NCBI GenBank assembly: GCA_009746045.1
Contig: RPFO01000629.1
Location: forward strand, 476,301 to 540,300
Direction: 5' to 3'
DNA length: 64,000 nucleotides
DNA from: Mesostigma viride
Taxonomy: Eukaryota > Streptophyta > Mesostigmatophyceae > Mesostigmatales > Mesostigmataceae
Position numbers and translations under genes: made by a program
Part shown: positions 1 to 8,387 of the stretch, piece by piece
How positions within the stretch are numbered: position 1 is the first letter of the stretch
How the letters are laid out: each line of letters begins with the position of its first letter
The notes under the pieces: generated by a model
Told to the model about the DNA's origin: nothing
The model's input: only the letters and a program-made list of their open reading frames with translations
Databases searched by the model: none

Positions 1-662
1 GCGGGGAAGGCGGTGGGCGGCCAGCTCGATCTCACCAGTAAGGCCCATGCGATCAAGGATTTCTCTCTCAAAAACACGCGCAAGCTTCTCGGAATTCTCA
101 CCTTCCTCCATCTTGAGATTCTTGACAATGACGTTGAGGCTGCGCTTGGCGAGCTCGGCCTCCTCGCGGAGGTCAAGCGTCTGCCGCTGGAGCTGGGCTG
201 CGACGGCGGAGGTGGTGGAGGTGGTATGTTGCTTAAGCATGTCCGCCCAGGTCGTGATGGGAGGAGCATCGCCGGCCAGGCCAGCCGAGGCGGGCTTGGC
301 GGCAATGTCCTTCACTGCCTGGGCGGTGAGGCCTGCTGTGTTCTGCAAGACCTCGATGGCGATTGCATTATCCTTGAGGCGCTGGTCGATGTCGCGGAGC
401 TGGGCGGTGATGGAGTCGGTGGAGGCGGAGGGGGGAGGGGGGGTGGAGGCGAGGAGGGTGGCGGTGGCGGTGGGGATGGTGGGAAGCTCAGCAGCCAGCG
501 TGCCGCCAAGTGCCGCCACATCTGCGGCAAGAGGGGTCACGTGCTGCTCGAAAGCTTCCTTGAGGAGGGTGCGGATGGTGGCTTCGGTGGGGAAGGTGGA
601 GGGGGGCGGGGGGGAAGCCCAGAGCGCGGATTCGGAGCGTCCAGCAAGGGAGCAGAGGGCAT
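1..662 (-). mobile_element. ORF1-only LINE derivative (HAL1-like), internal fragment
   Basis: The minus strand reads through most of a LINE ORF1-type protein. It has a proline/alanine-rich N-terminal part, a long heptad-like segment (AAELP..., QRLKDNAIAIEVLQNTAGLT) and then the start of the RRM-like C-terminal domain (LNVIVKNLKMEEGE, AAHRLPR). It aligns with the longest copy at 46637-48412. The C-terminus and 3' end lie beyond the window start. The 5' side stops abruptly at about 662, where a tandem-duplicated sequence begins. Plus-strand ORFs here are shadows of the GC-rich coding sequence. ORF1 proteins of LINEs bind element RNA. No RT is present in this fragment. Confidence 0.75.
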
Positions 663-1363
663 CATGCAATGATTAGAGCCAAACCTTGTTAGGACGCTAT
701 CACATATGATGAAGACTGGCCACTTGTCTGCATGGTTGGCAGGAGGAAACCAAATTCCTGCATGGTTGGCAGGAGAGTGTACTATGGAAGGGGTCTGGAC
801 TATCCCCGTGCGCAATCTGCTTTTGAGATCATGGTAACGCCATAGTTGGGTGACCACGCACTGCATGTGATTGCACGTGCCATAGAGCGAGCGCTGTTAT
901 AGTCATGGACGCCATCCTCGCTGAGGTGCGACGCCCTCCGCGTAACGACCATGACTTGGATGATGACACCCTCATTGAGAAAGTCTTACAAGACCGCAAT
1001 AACAAGGCGCGGCAGAAACGCCCTATTCGGGTGGACAGCGATAGCCTGGCAGTCTTATGAGTCTGAACTGGAGTATAAAAACCAGCACAGTTGAATGCAG
1101 GAATGCGTGCCATGGGATGATGTGATTTCATGAGGTCCATGTGAAACAAGATATGCATGTCTAGATATATAGTGTGTTTTGATGAGACGTACAGCTTCAG
1201 CATAAAAACTTTGCCTGGGTGACTTAAAATTTCTGTGTAAATATTTTTTAATAAAAAACCAAGTTTTTTGGCGGGAAATCCTGAAACGAGAAACGAGAAA
1301 AATGCACCTTGAGCCAATCGTAGAAAACAGTCCCAGGCGTTGCAGCCGTGTGCTGGTTCAACG
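661..1363 (+). repeat. Tandem duplication, unit 1 (703 bp)
   Basis: This unit is repeated head to tail from 1364, an offset of 703 bp. The two units are nearly identical for about 670 bp, with small indels near 1048 and 1205. Each holds an ATG-initiated conserved short reading frame and ends in an AT-rich stretch followed by about 30 bp of non-shared sequence. Class unknown; it could be a duplicated first exon with flanks or a repeat of unknown type. Confidence 0.8.
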
Positions 1364-2043
1364 ATCATGCAATGATTAGAGCCAAACCTTGTTAGGACGC
1401 TATCACATATGATGAAGACTGGCCACTTGTCTGCATGGTTGGCAGGAGGAAACCAAATTCCTGCATGGTTGGCAGGAGAGTGTACTATGGAAGGGGTCTG
1501 GACTATCCCCGTGCGCAATCTGCTTTTGAGATCATGGTAACGCCATAGTTGGGTGACCACGCACTGCATGTGATTGCACGTGCCATAGAGCGAGCGCTGT
1601 TATAGTCATGGACGCCATCCTCGCTGAGGTGCGACGCCCTCCGCGTAACGACCATGACTTGGATGATGACACCCTCATTGAGAAAGTCTTACAAGACCGC
1701 AATAACAAGGCGCGGCAGAAACGCCCTATTCGGGTGGACAGCGATAGCCAGTCTTACTGTATGAGTCTGAACTGGAGTAGAAAAACCAGCACATGTGAAT
1801 GCAGAAATGCGTGCCATGGGATGATGTGATTTCATGAGGTCCATGTGAAACCAGATATGCATGTTTGGATATAGTGTGTTTTTATGAGACGTACAGCTTC
1901 AGCATGAAAGCTTTCAGTTTACCTGGGTGACTTGAAATTTCTGTGTAAATATTTTTTAATAAAAAACCAAGTTTTTTGGCGGGAAATCCAGAAACGAGAA
2001 ACGAGAAAAATGAACCTCGAGCCAATCGTAGAAAACAGTAGTG
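1364..2043 (+). repeat. Tandem duplication, unit 2
   Basis: Second copy of the unit that starts at 661. Homology ends at about 2035-2043, after which the sequences diverge. Shared landmarks are ATCATGCAATGATTAG at the left and the run of A's near 1960. Confidence 0.8.
1608..1829 (+). CDS. Conserved short ORF in the tandem repeat
   Basis: ATG-started frame whose first 47 codons (MDAILAEVRRPPRND...RPIRVDSDS) are identical in the upstream unit at 906-1046. After that the two units differ by small indels and the frames end differently: 73 codons here, 51 upstream. The protein is charged (DLDDDTLIEKVLQDRNNKA, then RQKRP). I do not recognise it. The shared part could be a first exon duplicated with its flanks. 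The divergent ends argue against the full 73-residue product being real. Confidence 0.2.
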   Translation: MDAILAEVRRPPRNDHDLDDDTLIEKVLQDRNNKARQKRPIRVDSDSQSYCMSLNWSRKTSTCECRNACHGMM

Positions 2044-2143
2044 TTGTTTCAAGGGAAGCATTTTTCTTGACACGTCCTACTGTACACTACTGTACCTTAC
2101 AGTATGTATGTATGTGAGCCAACTGGCCAACGGCGCTACAGTA

Positions 2144-4053
2144 TTAAGGGGACTCGGCGCGGCGAATATTTTCCGCGCCAAAAAAATTCCGCGGTACCCT
2201 CCGTACCGTGAAAAGTGGGTGCACGGTGCGCGCACCCCTTGCGGAAGTGGCCATGGTGACTGCTTTTAGACGAAAAGTGACAAATCTGGCTCGCGGAAAG
2301 CAGAAAAAATGCTCGATTCTTGGAGAAAATTAGTTACTGATTCTAATTTATGGTGGGATAGTTGCGATCTATAATGTCGCGGGCTCTTTTTCTTTACCAT
2401 CGGCAGGGGGGGTCCGGCCTGAATTTATGTCGGGATGAATAAAGTATAATGGATGCCTGCAGGTGTGATTCTCGATTGTTGCCAGTTTTGATGGTCCTAA
2501 TGGAAGCTAGTTTAATGATGTTTCTAAAGCCGTAAAAATTCCCGCTGCTATCTTTACCTTTCCCGTCATTTTGCGGTAAGATAACATTAGGCCTGCGCGA
2601 TGCGCGCCCGACCTCTCCATGAAAGGGTGGCCTTTCTTGTGCGCCTGGGCACGAATAAATGCCCGTTATGGTACGTCCTAAGATAGCGTTTTCCTGCTTT
2701 CTTAGCTCGTTGAGCGTAAGCTTTTTGCCTTCTTTCCGGCCAGATGCAGCCATGAACTTGCGGGTCCTGGCGCTGCATCGCTAGATTCCTGGATGTTTTT
2801 TAGCAAGTTCGTCTGTGACGTGGCTGGCTTGCTGCAGCGCGTGGCCCACAACCTGTCGGGAAGGTGTAATGCTTTTATTTCCATGCTTCTCTGAAATTTC
2901 TTTTGCTTTATAGACAGTTGTGTTCGAGGAAATTCACGCGGTCTTCCTAAGCAGCGGCATCATTTTCCCCAGACACTGACGAGCTGGCACCCGTCTCCTA
3001 AAGAAAGTGGCTCGTGCTTGTCAGTTAGAAAGGAGGCAGTGTGCATTTTGCGGGACACAATGCTTTGGTGGCACATGCGTCAGGTAGGTTGTTCCAATGG
3101 TCTCTTCACCTTTCCCACTGAGTAAATGATAGCCTTTGTCATGCTAACCAGAGCAGCTAGCCACAGGTTGGCTGGATAAAAAGTCAGCTTATTTTCTCTT
3201 TATATACTGCGTGTGTGGTCCTCCACATGTCCGGCTTGTTGGGCATTTTGGAACAGGCCGGGTTTTTAATGTGTTGTTGGGTGGAACAACTTGGTTGTTG
3301 GCACAAAATCACACATTATTAGCCTGAGATAGGCATGACATATGCTGCTCAGGCGTGTCGTCCTACCAGCCTTGTTGTTAAGGGTAGACTCACAAGGCTG
3401 GCTGTGCCGATGGAGGGGTGGGGCGTATGACGCTCCGGACATCCTCCTCACACTCCGTGATCAAAGTGGGCATGTTTTTGGGTGTCTAGGGTAGCAAAAC
3501 AGATGTCATTTTGGCTCAGCACTAGCTCAATTCTCTTTTAGCGTCTACCCAGGTGGCATCACAGGAAAATCAATAACTTGAGCTACGCTTGTCAGAATGA
3601 GCTCAAACGTTGGGGTTGTGTTTCCCCCCACTCAGTGGAATATCGCATGTATGGATGACCCAATCTGATGTGTTAATGATTTGATTTCTTTTTGGCTAAA
3701 AAAAGTACCCATTTTGCGGGAAAATTAATAACTCAAACAAATGTGACCATTTTGGCCATGTAAATAGCCCAGCTTTTAAAAAAGTGGGGGAACTTTGCAG
3801 GTATGTATGGGCAGGTCATTTAGACAAGTGGTTTGTCTAGCGCAAAATATCTCATAAATAGCGTCTTTTTCTATTTTTAGCTCGCCACCGGCCGTGCGTG
3901 GTTGGGGGTAGTACCCCCAACAAGTGGTGGTATGAATGTCCAAACATCATATTTATGGTACCCAATCATCACTAGATGGTTCCCATGTGCATAGTGGAAC
4001 TGATCCTCACTAAAGTCTGTTTTTCAGGCTTTTGGACGTGCGAGTCCCCTTAA
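2144..4053. mobile_element. TTAA-flanked DNA transposon, 1.9 kb, non-autonomous
   Basis: The unit is bounded by TTAA on both sides (2144-2147 and 4050-4053). Its inverted termini read TTAAGGGGACTCG on both ends. A second, very similar copy sits at 40635-42552, inserted exactly at a TTAA inside a LINE, so the boundaries are those of a mobile element. TTAA duplications are typical of the piggyBac and Kolobok superfamilies; no transposase is visible to choose between them. Internal ORFs are short and not convincing. A palindromic GGGGGTAGTACCCCC motif lies near the right end (3905-3919). Confidence 0.8.
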
Positions 4054-6480
4054 GGGGACGTGGCGCGCCGAATATTTTCCGCGCGAAAAAATTCGCGGCA
4101 CCGGCCGTACCGTGAAAAGTGGGTGCTCCGTGCGCGCACCACTTGCGGAAGTGGCCATGGCGACTGCGTTTAGGCGAAACTAGCAATGTAGGGCTAGAGA
4201 AATGCAAAAAAAATGCTTGGATGTTGAAGACGATGATTTAATAATGTTGGATTGTGGCGGCAAGTGGCTGGTTTACAATATCGCTGCTTTCTTTTACTGC
4301 CATCGGCATGGGGGGTAATCTGCATTTTTTGGTCGCGCGGAATAAAATAGAATTCGTGATTGCGGCAGTAAATTCTCAGTTTTGGGGGTCTTCTTGTCCG
4401 TGAAGGATGCATTCATATCGGTAGCATCGAGTTCTAAACCGAACGGGTGCTTTTTGCTACATTTTCGGCCATTCTCGGTAAGTATTTTTTCAGGCCTGCG
4501 CAGTGCATGTCGGAACCTTCCTTGGAAGAACGGCCGTTGTTGCGCGCCTGGGCGAGGGATCTACGAGGTCAAGGTATAAATTTGTGGCGACTGTTATCTA
4601 CTATCAGTTCTTTCTTCGAAGAGCTCATCGTTCGAAGTTTTTTGCGTTCGTTTTGGTCAGTTTCCGCCAGTTAACTCTCCGTTGCTTGCTGTCGTGTTGA
4701 CGAATACCTGTCAGCTTTAGCTTGTTTTCGTTGATGTCTTGATCAAATCCGCTTCAGTCTCAGCCGATAGATCCTAGGGAAGGCGTAAGGGATTTCATAG
4801 CACGTGTTCTGGCAAGGATGTTGTGCGTATGGACGCTTCTTGTTGTGTGATAGTGACGCACCCTTTCCTCGCAGCGGCATCACAGCGGTCAGAAGCTGAA
4901 CGGCCGCCACTGGTTTCTTTGCATTTTATCGTGCAGGGAAGGAATTTTTTAAATCGACGATCATGTTGGAGATATTGCATTTGTGTGACTGCATGTAGAT
5001 AGCTGCCATCATTGGTTTATTTTAGCTTTCCTTGTTATGATGATGTGACAAGACAGCAATGTTACTGAGCCAACCATGGTTGACATGGTTGACTGCATAC
5101 AAGCTTTGTATGCCATGATCTCCTTGGTTCCTTGCCCTCCATAGTTCCAGTTTGTTGCCCATGTCGGGTAGTTCAGTTAAGGAGTTGTTGCTGTGTTGGT
5201 AAGCTTGGTTGGCATAACCCTTACAATCTAACCTGGGAGAAACATAGAAAATGCTGGTAATGCATGTTAGTGCCATAATCATTATTGCTATTCACGTACT
5301 TATAAGTCTGGCCATGCTCGAGGGACGGTGAAGGAGTATGAGGTGCGTGGCCACCCCTTTGTACTTCACATCATATTCAGCATGGATTTGATCCATGTTG
5401 ATGGCATGTAAAGTGTGATTGTGTTTACTTGCTTTCTGAGTGGTCCTTAGCGCCTTGTCAGGTAGTGAGTGGTCGTCTAGGAAACCCATCAGTGCGTGCC
5501 ACAGTGACCCCCAACCTTGAGCATGTGTCGTCATCAGTGTGCTAGAGTTAATTATATGTGCTTTTGATCATAGATTTGCTGAGTTCTTGGCATGAAGTTT
5601 ACAAGGTAACCTTGGGTAGAGTATAGTGTATGCTCTCTTGGCATGTATGCCTAGCGATCGTGTTGCTATGCTTGCACTGGCAAGGTTGGCCATGCCGAGG
5701 GCAGGTGAGGGAAGATGTGGTGCCTAGCCGTTTGCTTATGTTTTGTGATCGAGTGGGGCATGCTGTCTGGCTTTTTGGATGGAAAACAGCATGCCTAAGT
5801 GGCCATATACAAAGAACCCCCCCTTAAGCTTATGTTCAGGTTTTAGCACGCATAACCTTATTACTTGAGCAAGACTTGTCGGAATGACCTGTGTTAAGGG
5901 TGGCTGCCACGACGTGATGCAAAGGGAGGGGCAGGGGGACGATGGGGAAGGTAGTTGTGATGATGAGAATGATGTTGATAATATTCCTTGCCTTGCATGT
6001 GCTTCCCCGGATGAAATTGACGGTGTCCCTTTCCTGCTGTGCAGCACATTCGGGTGCAAGGGAGGACTGCATGGGTGCTGCGCTGACCCCCCGTTGACTA
6101 AGGAGCCCAAGGGGGATTGGTTTTGCCCTGCCTGCCTTGTGCAGGATGCTTACAAGGGCTGATATAGTGACATTTTCTGTTTTAGCGGGCATTTTTTTGA
6201 AAACACGTCTGACGCAATAACTTGAGCTAGACTTGTCGGAATGACCTGGGACTTGGAACACTGCTGTCCCCCTGTTAGCCGGAATTTTTGTTGATTTTGT
6301 GGCCTTATCGGAAGTGTTTATGATAGGTTTACTCCCAATGTCCGGTAAAAAATGACCTGTTTTGCGGGAAAATTAATAACTGTTCAAGGTTTTGCCATTT
6401 CCATGATGTAAATAGCTCAGCAAGCTACAAACTCAGGGAACTATATGACCTTGATTTTTGGTAGCCAACAAATAAGTGCA
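4050..6480 (+). mobile_element. Divergent relative of the TTAA element, carrying a PHD-finger exon
   Basis: It starts at the TTAA shared with the previous element and repeats its 5' layout: TTAAGGGGAC, GCGCGCC..AATATTTTCCGCGC, GTGCGCGCACC, GGAAGTGGCCATGGCGACTG. Similarity is clearly lower than between the two 1.9-kb copies. Blocks resembling 3560-3840 of the 1.9-kb element recur at about 5855-5890 and 6205-6440 (ataacttgag..., TTTTGCGGGAAAATTAATAA). The 3' terminus is not clear; a CCCCTTAA at 5818-5825 is one candidate and the start of the TTAATT tract at 6492 is the outer limit. Confidence 0.5.
5884..6162 (+). CDS. PHD-finger protein segment (probable last exon)
   Basis: A 92-codon ATG-started frame ends at TGA 6160-6162. 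Residues about 43-88 form a PHD finger. They show CLAC, then LLC-ST-FGC, then GLHGCC, then WFCPAC, matching the Cys4-His-Cys3 zinc pattern and the conserved Trp before the last Cys pair. An acidic stretch (DDGEGSCDDENDVDN) precedes it. PHD fingers read histone-tail methylation or act as structural zinc domains. The frame sits between two blocks homologous to the non-autonomous TTAA element, so it is probably the C-terminal exon of that element's gene or a captured host exon. The rest of the protein was not found. The ATG may only be an internal codon after an intron. Confidence 0.5.
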   Translation: MTCVKGGCHDVMQREGQGDDGEGSCDDENDVDNIPCLACASPDEIDGVPFLLCSTFGCKGGLHGCCADPPLTKEPKGDWFCPACLVQDAYKG

Positions 6481-6491
6481 TTGGCTGGGGC

Positions 6492-7466
6492 ATTAATTAA
6501 TTAATTAATTAATTAGGAACATAACTCCGTTGGGAGTATATGTAGCACATAGCCCTGAGAAGGGGCATATGAGCCTATAATACATTCTAAGCTACTTCCT
6601 GCAAGGGTGGGAATGTAAACAACACTTGCTCTAGGGGCACCAGGGCACCCGCACCCTCATGGTCTATCACGCTATGCCCGGGTAAGGGGGGAGCATGCCT
6701 GTGAGGGGGAAGATCATCATGGCTATACAAGAGCGATGGCATGGCTTCTCAGCAGAGAGTGACTCCCTGCATGGGCACAACATTACTAAATAAGGCTAGG
6801 CATCGTCTGGAGTGTGGCACATCATAGGCACACATGTACATGATTAAATAAAGCGCGGGGCTTAGCTGGGATAGTGCCTCTAGGAGGCGTACATGTACAT
6901 GGCCACGGTCTAGCTATTCTGCACTACTACTGCTGTATTCCCCTAAGCTGGGGCGTCTGGAGTCGCTGGGGCCGCGGGGGGGGGGGGTCGCCTGCCAGGG
7001 CTTGTGGCCGACGTAGATGGCCGCCCCCTTCCAGTACACCGGCTGCCCCGCCTTGGTCTGCCGGAGCTGGAGGTAGGCCGGCCATAGCTCCCGTCGCCGT
7101 TGTTGCTGCGCCAGGGTCAAGTCGTCATCAAGGGTGAAGAGAGTCTTCTCGAGCCGCTTGCGGCGTCTGAGAAAAGAAATCTTGTCCGCCGGGGTCTTAA
7201 AGGTGAGGAGGAGCGGGGGCGGCCCTGCCTTACCCCGCGCGCGGGGAAGGCGGTGGGCAGCCAGCTCGATCTCACCGTTAAGGCCCATGCGACCAAGGAT
7301 TTCTCTCTCAAACGCACGCAAAAGCTTCTCGGAATTCTCACCTTCCTCCATCTTGAAGTTCTTGACAATGACGTTGAGGCTGCGCTTGGCGAGCTCGGCC
7401 TCCTCGCGGAGGTCAAGCGTCTGCCGCTGAAGCTGGGCTGCGACGGCGGAGGTGGTGGAGGTGGTA
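6492..7466 (-). mobile_element. HAL1-like ORF1-only element, 3' half, interrupted by PLE
   Basis: Read on the minus strand: the ORF1 C-terminal domain runs from 7466 down to about 6950. It shows RLPRARGKAGPPPLLLTFKT, DDDLTLAQQQRRRELWP and QPVYWKGAAIYVGHKPWQA. A 3' UTR of about 400 bp follows, then a terminal stem-loop (6520-6542), then a (TTAA)n tail at 6492-6515. No RT ORF lies between ORF1 and the tail, so this is an ORF1-only (half-LINE) structure. The coding sequence is broken at 7466 by the Penelope-like element and resumes at 12940. Confidence 0.75.
6520..6542 (-). other. 3' terminal stem-loop of HAL1-like element
   Basis: On the element's sense strand: CATA, bulged T, ACTCC, loop CAAC, GGAGT, TATG, immediately followed by the TTAA tail. 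The same fold with compensating base changes recurs at ten other 3' ends in the window (see findings). Confidence 0.7.
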
Positions 7467-8387
7467 TCAAAGAGACAACCAGCGCAGGCCAGAAATCGGG
7501 AGAATCCGGACCATGGTAGCTCGAGCCTGCCGTTATCTTTTCCGCGTTTTCGAGTCGTTCAGGATGATGAAGATGAATGGTGATGGAAATGTGTATCCTT
7601 GTGCATTGAAATTATGGCTGGCTTACGTGTGGAGCGACTAGATGACCTAGACGGTGGGGCCGGAAACAGCATGCTTGATCAGGGCGTGTGTTTCTAGCCT
7701 AACTGGCCGGGAGTGTCTAGTGGTGAGCACCATTGCTGCGATCGCTCTCCCACCATTTACGAGGAAATACCCGCAAATGGAAAACCACTGAAAAGGTCTA
7801 GCTAGTCAGTCATCACGTTAGCCATGCCATGATTCCAAACGTCCAAGAACTGCACACGGTGCAAAGGCAAAAAGCCGGAGGACAGCACTTTCAAATGTGC
7901 GGCGGGAACCAAAAGCCCGCGGATGCCAGAAAACATCGTGTTGCGGCAGCGACGCGACGATGTGGACAACGAATCCAGTGCCAAGCTCGGAACGGCCGCA
8001 AAGGAGATCTGGCATCACAGGGTTCAGATGTGCGGAGATACTATGCGATCCAGCCGGTCCACGACCTGTTTGTAGAGCTTGTGCCAAGGGGCAGCACCGA
8101 ACAGATGTGGGTGACGTTGCAAAAAACATCGGACTTGACGGAGCATAATGGCTCGGTCATAGTCTTTGACCAATAAACGCTGCAAGAGTTCAACAAGAGT
8201 CGTGATGAAATCAACACGATAAGAACAAAGACGGGAAAAACGATGTAACTGAGAAAGAACAACACCATATTTTGCTGTGTGGGAAAGGAGACTGTGAATA
8301 TCGGGGTAACGAATAAAAGGAATTTGCTGGTATTTAGGATCCTTGCGCTTATCATAGATAGCCGTACGCCAGCCCTTCTTGTTATGG
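7467..8387 (-). repeat. PLE pseudo-LTR, 3' copy
   Basis: Direct repeat of 12019-12939 at an offset of 4552 bp. It holds the last 121 codons or so of the ORF plus the 3' UTR. The 3' terminus, on the sense strand, is TTGTCTCTTTGA. This same terminus recurs at truncated copies near 46636 and 45400. Confidence 0.85.

Noticed and set aside
312-530. Proline- and glycine-rich ORFs on both strands at the left edge
   Set aside because: They are out-of-frame readings of the GC-rich ORF1 coding sequence and contain no independent signal.
4493-4500. Tiny intron (GTAAGTATTTTTTCAG) in the divergent TTAA element
   Set aside because: The 16-bp interval is far below any workable intron and the homologous place in the 1.9-kb element lacks the donor/acceptor pair.
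5736-6261. Minus-strand ORFs of 124 and 141 codons
   Set aside because: Antisense to the PHD-finger exon, which has a complete zinc-ligand pattern.
7467-8023. Hammerhead ribozyme in the PLE pseudo-LTR
   Set aside because: PLEs often carry one. The nearest match on the sense strand, CTGAACGACTCGAAAACG, has an extra base in the core and no stem II, and no proper CTGANGA...GAAA pairing was found. A covariance-model search would decide.
7829-8176. 115-codon plus-strand ORF duplicated at 12381-12728
   Set aside because: Its duplication only reflects the two PLE pseudo-LTRs; it is antisense to the RT C-terminus and 3' UTR.
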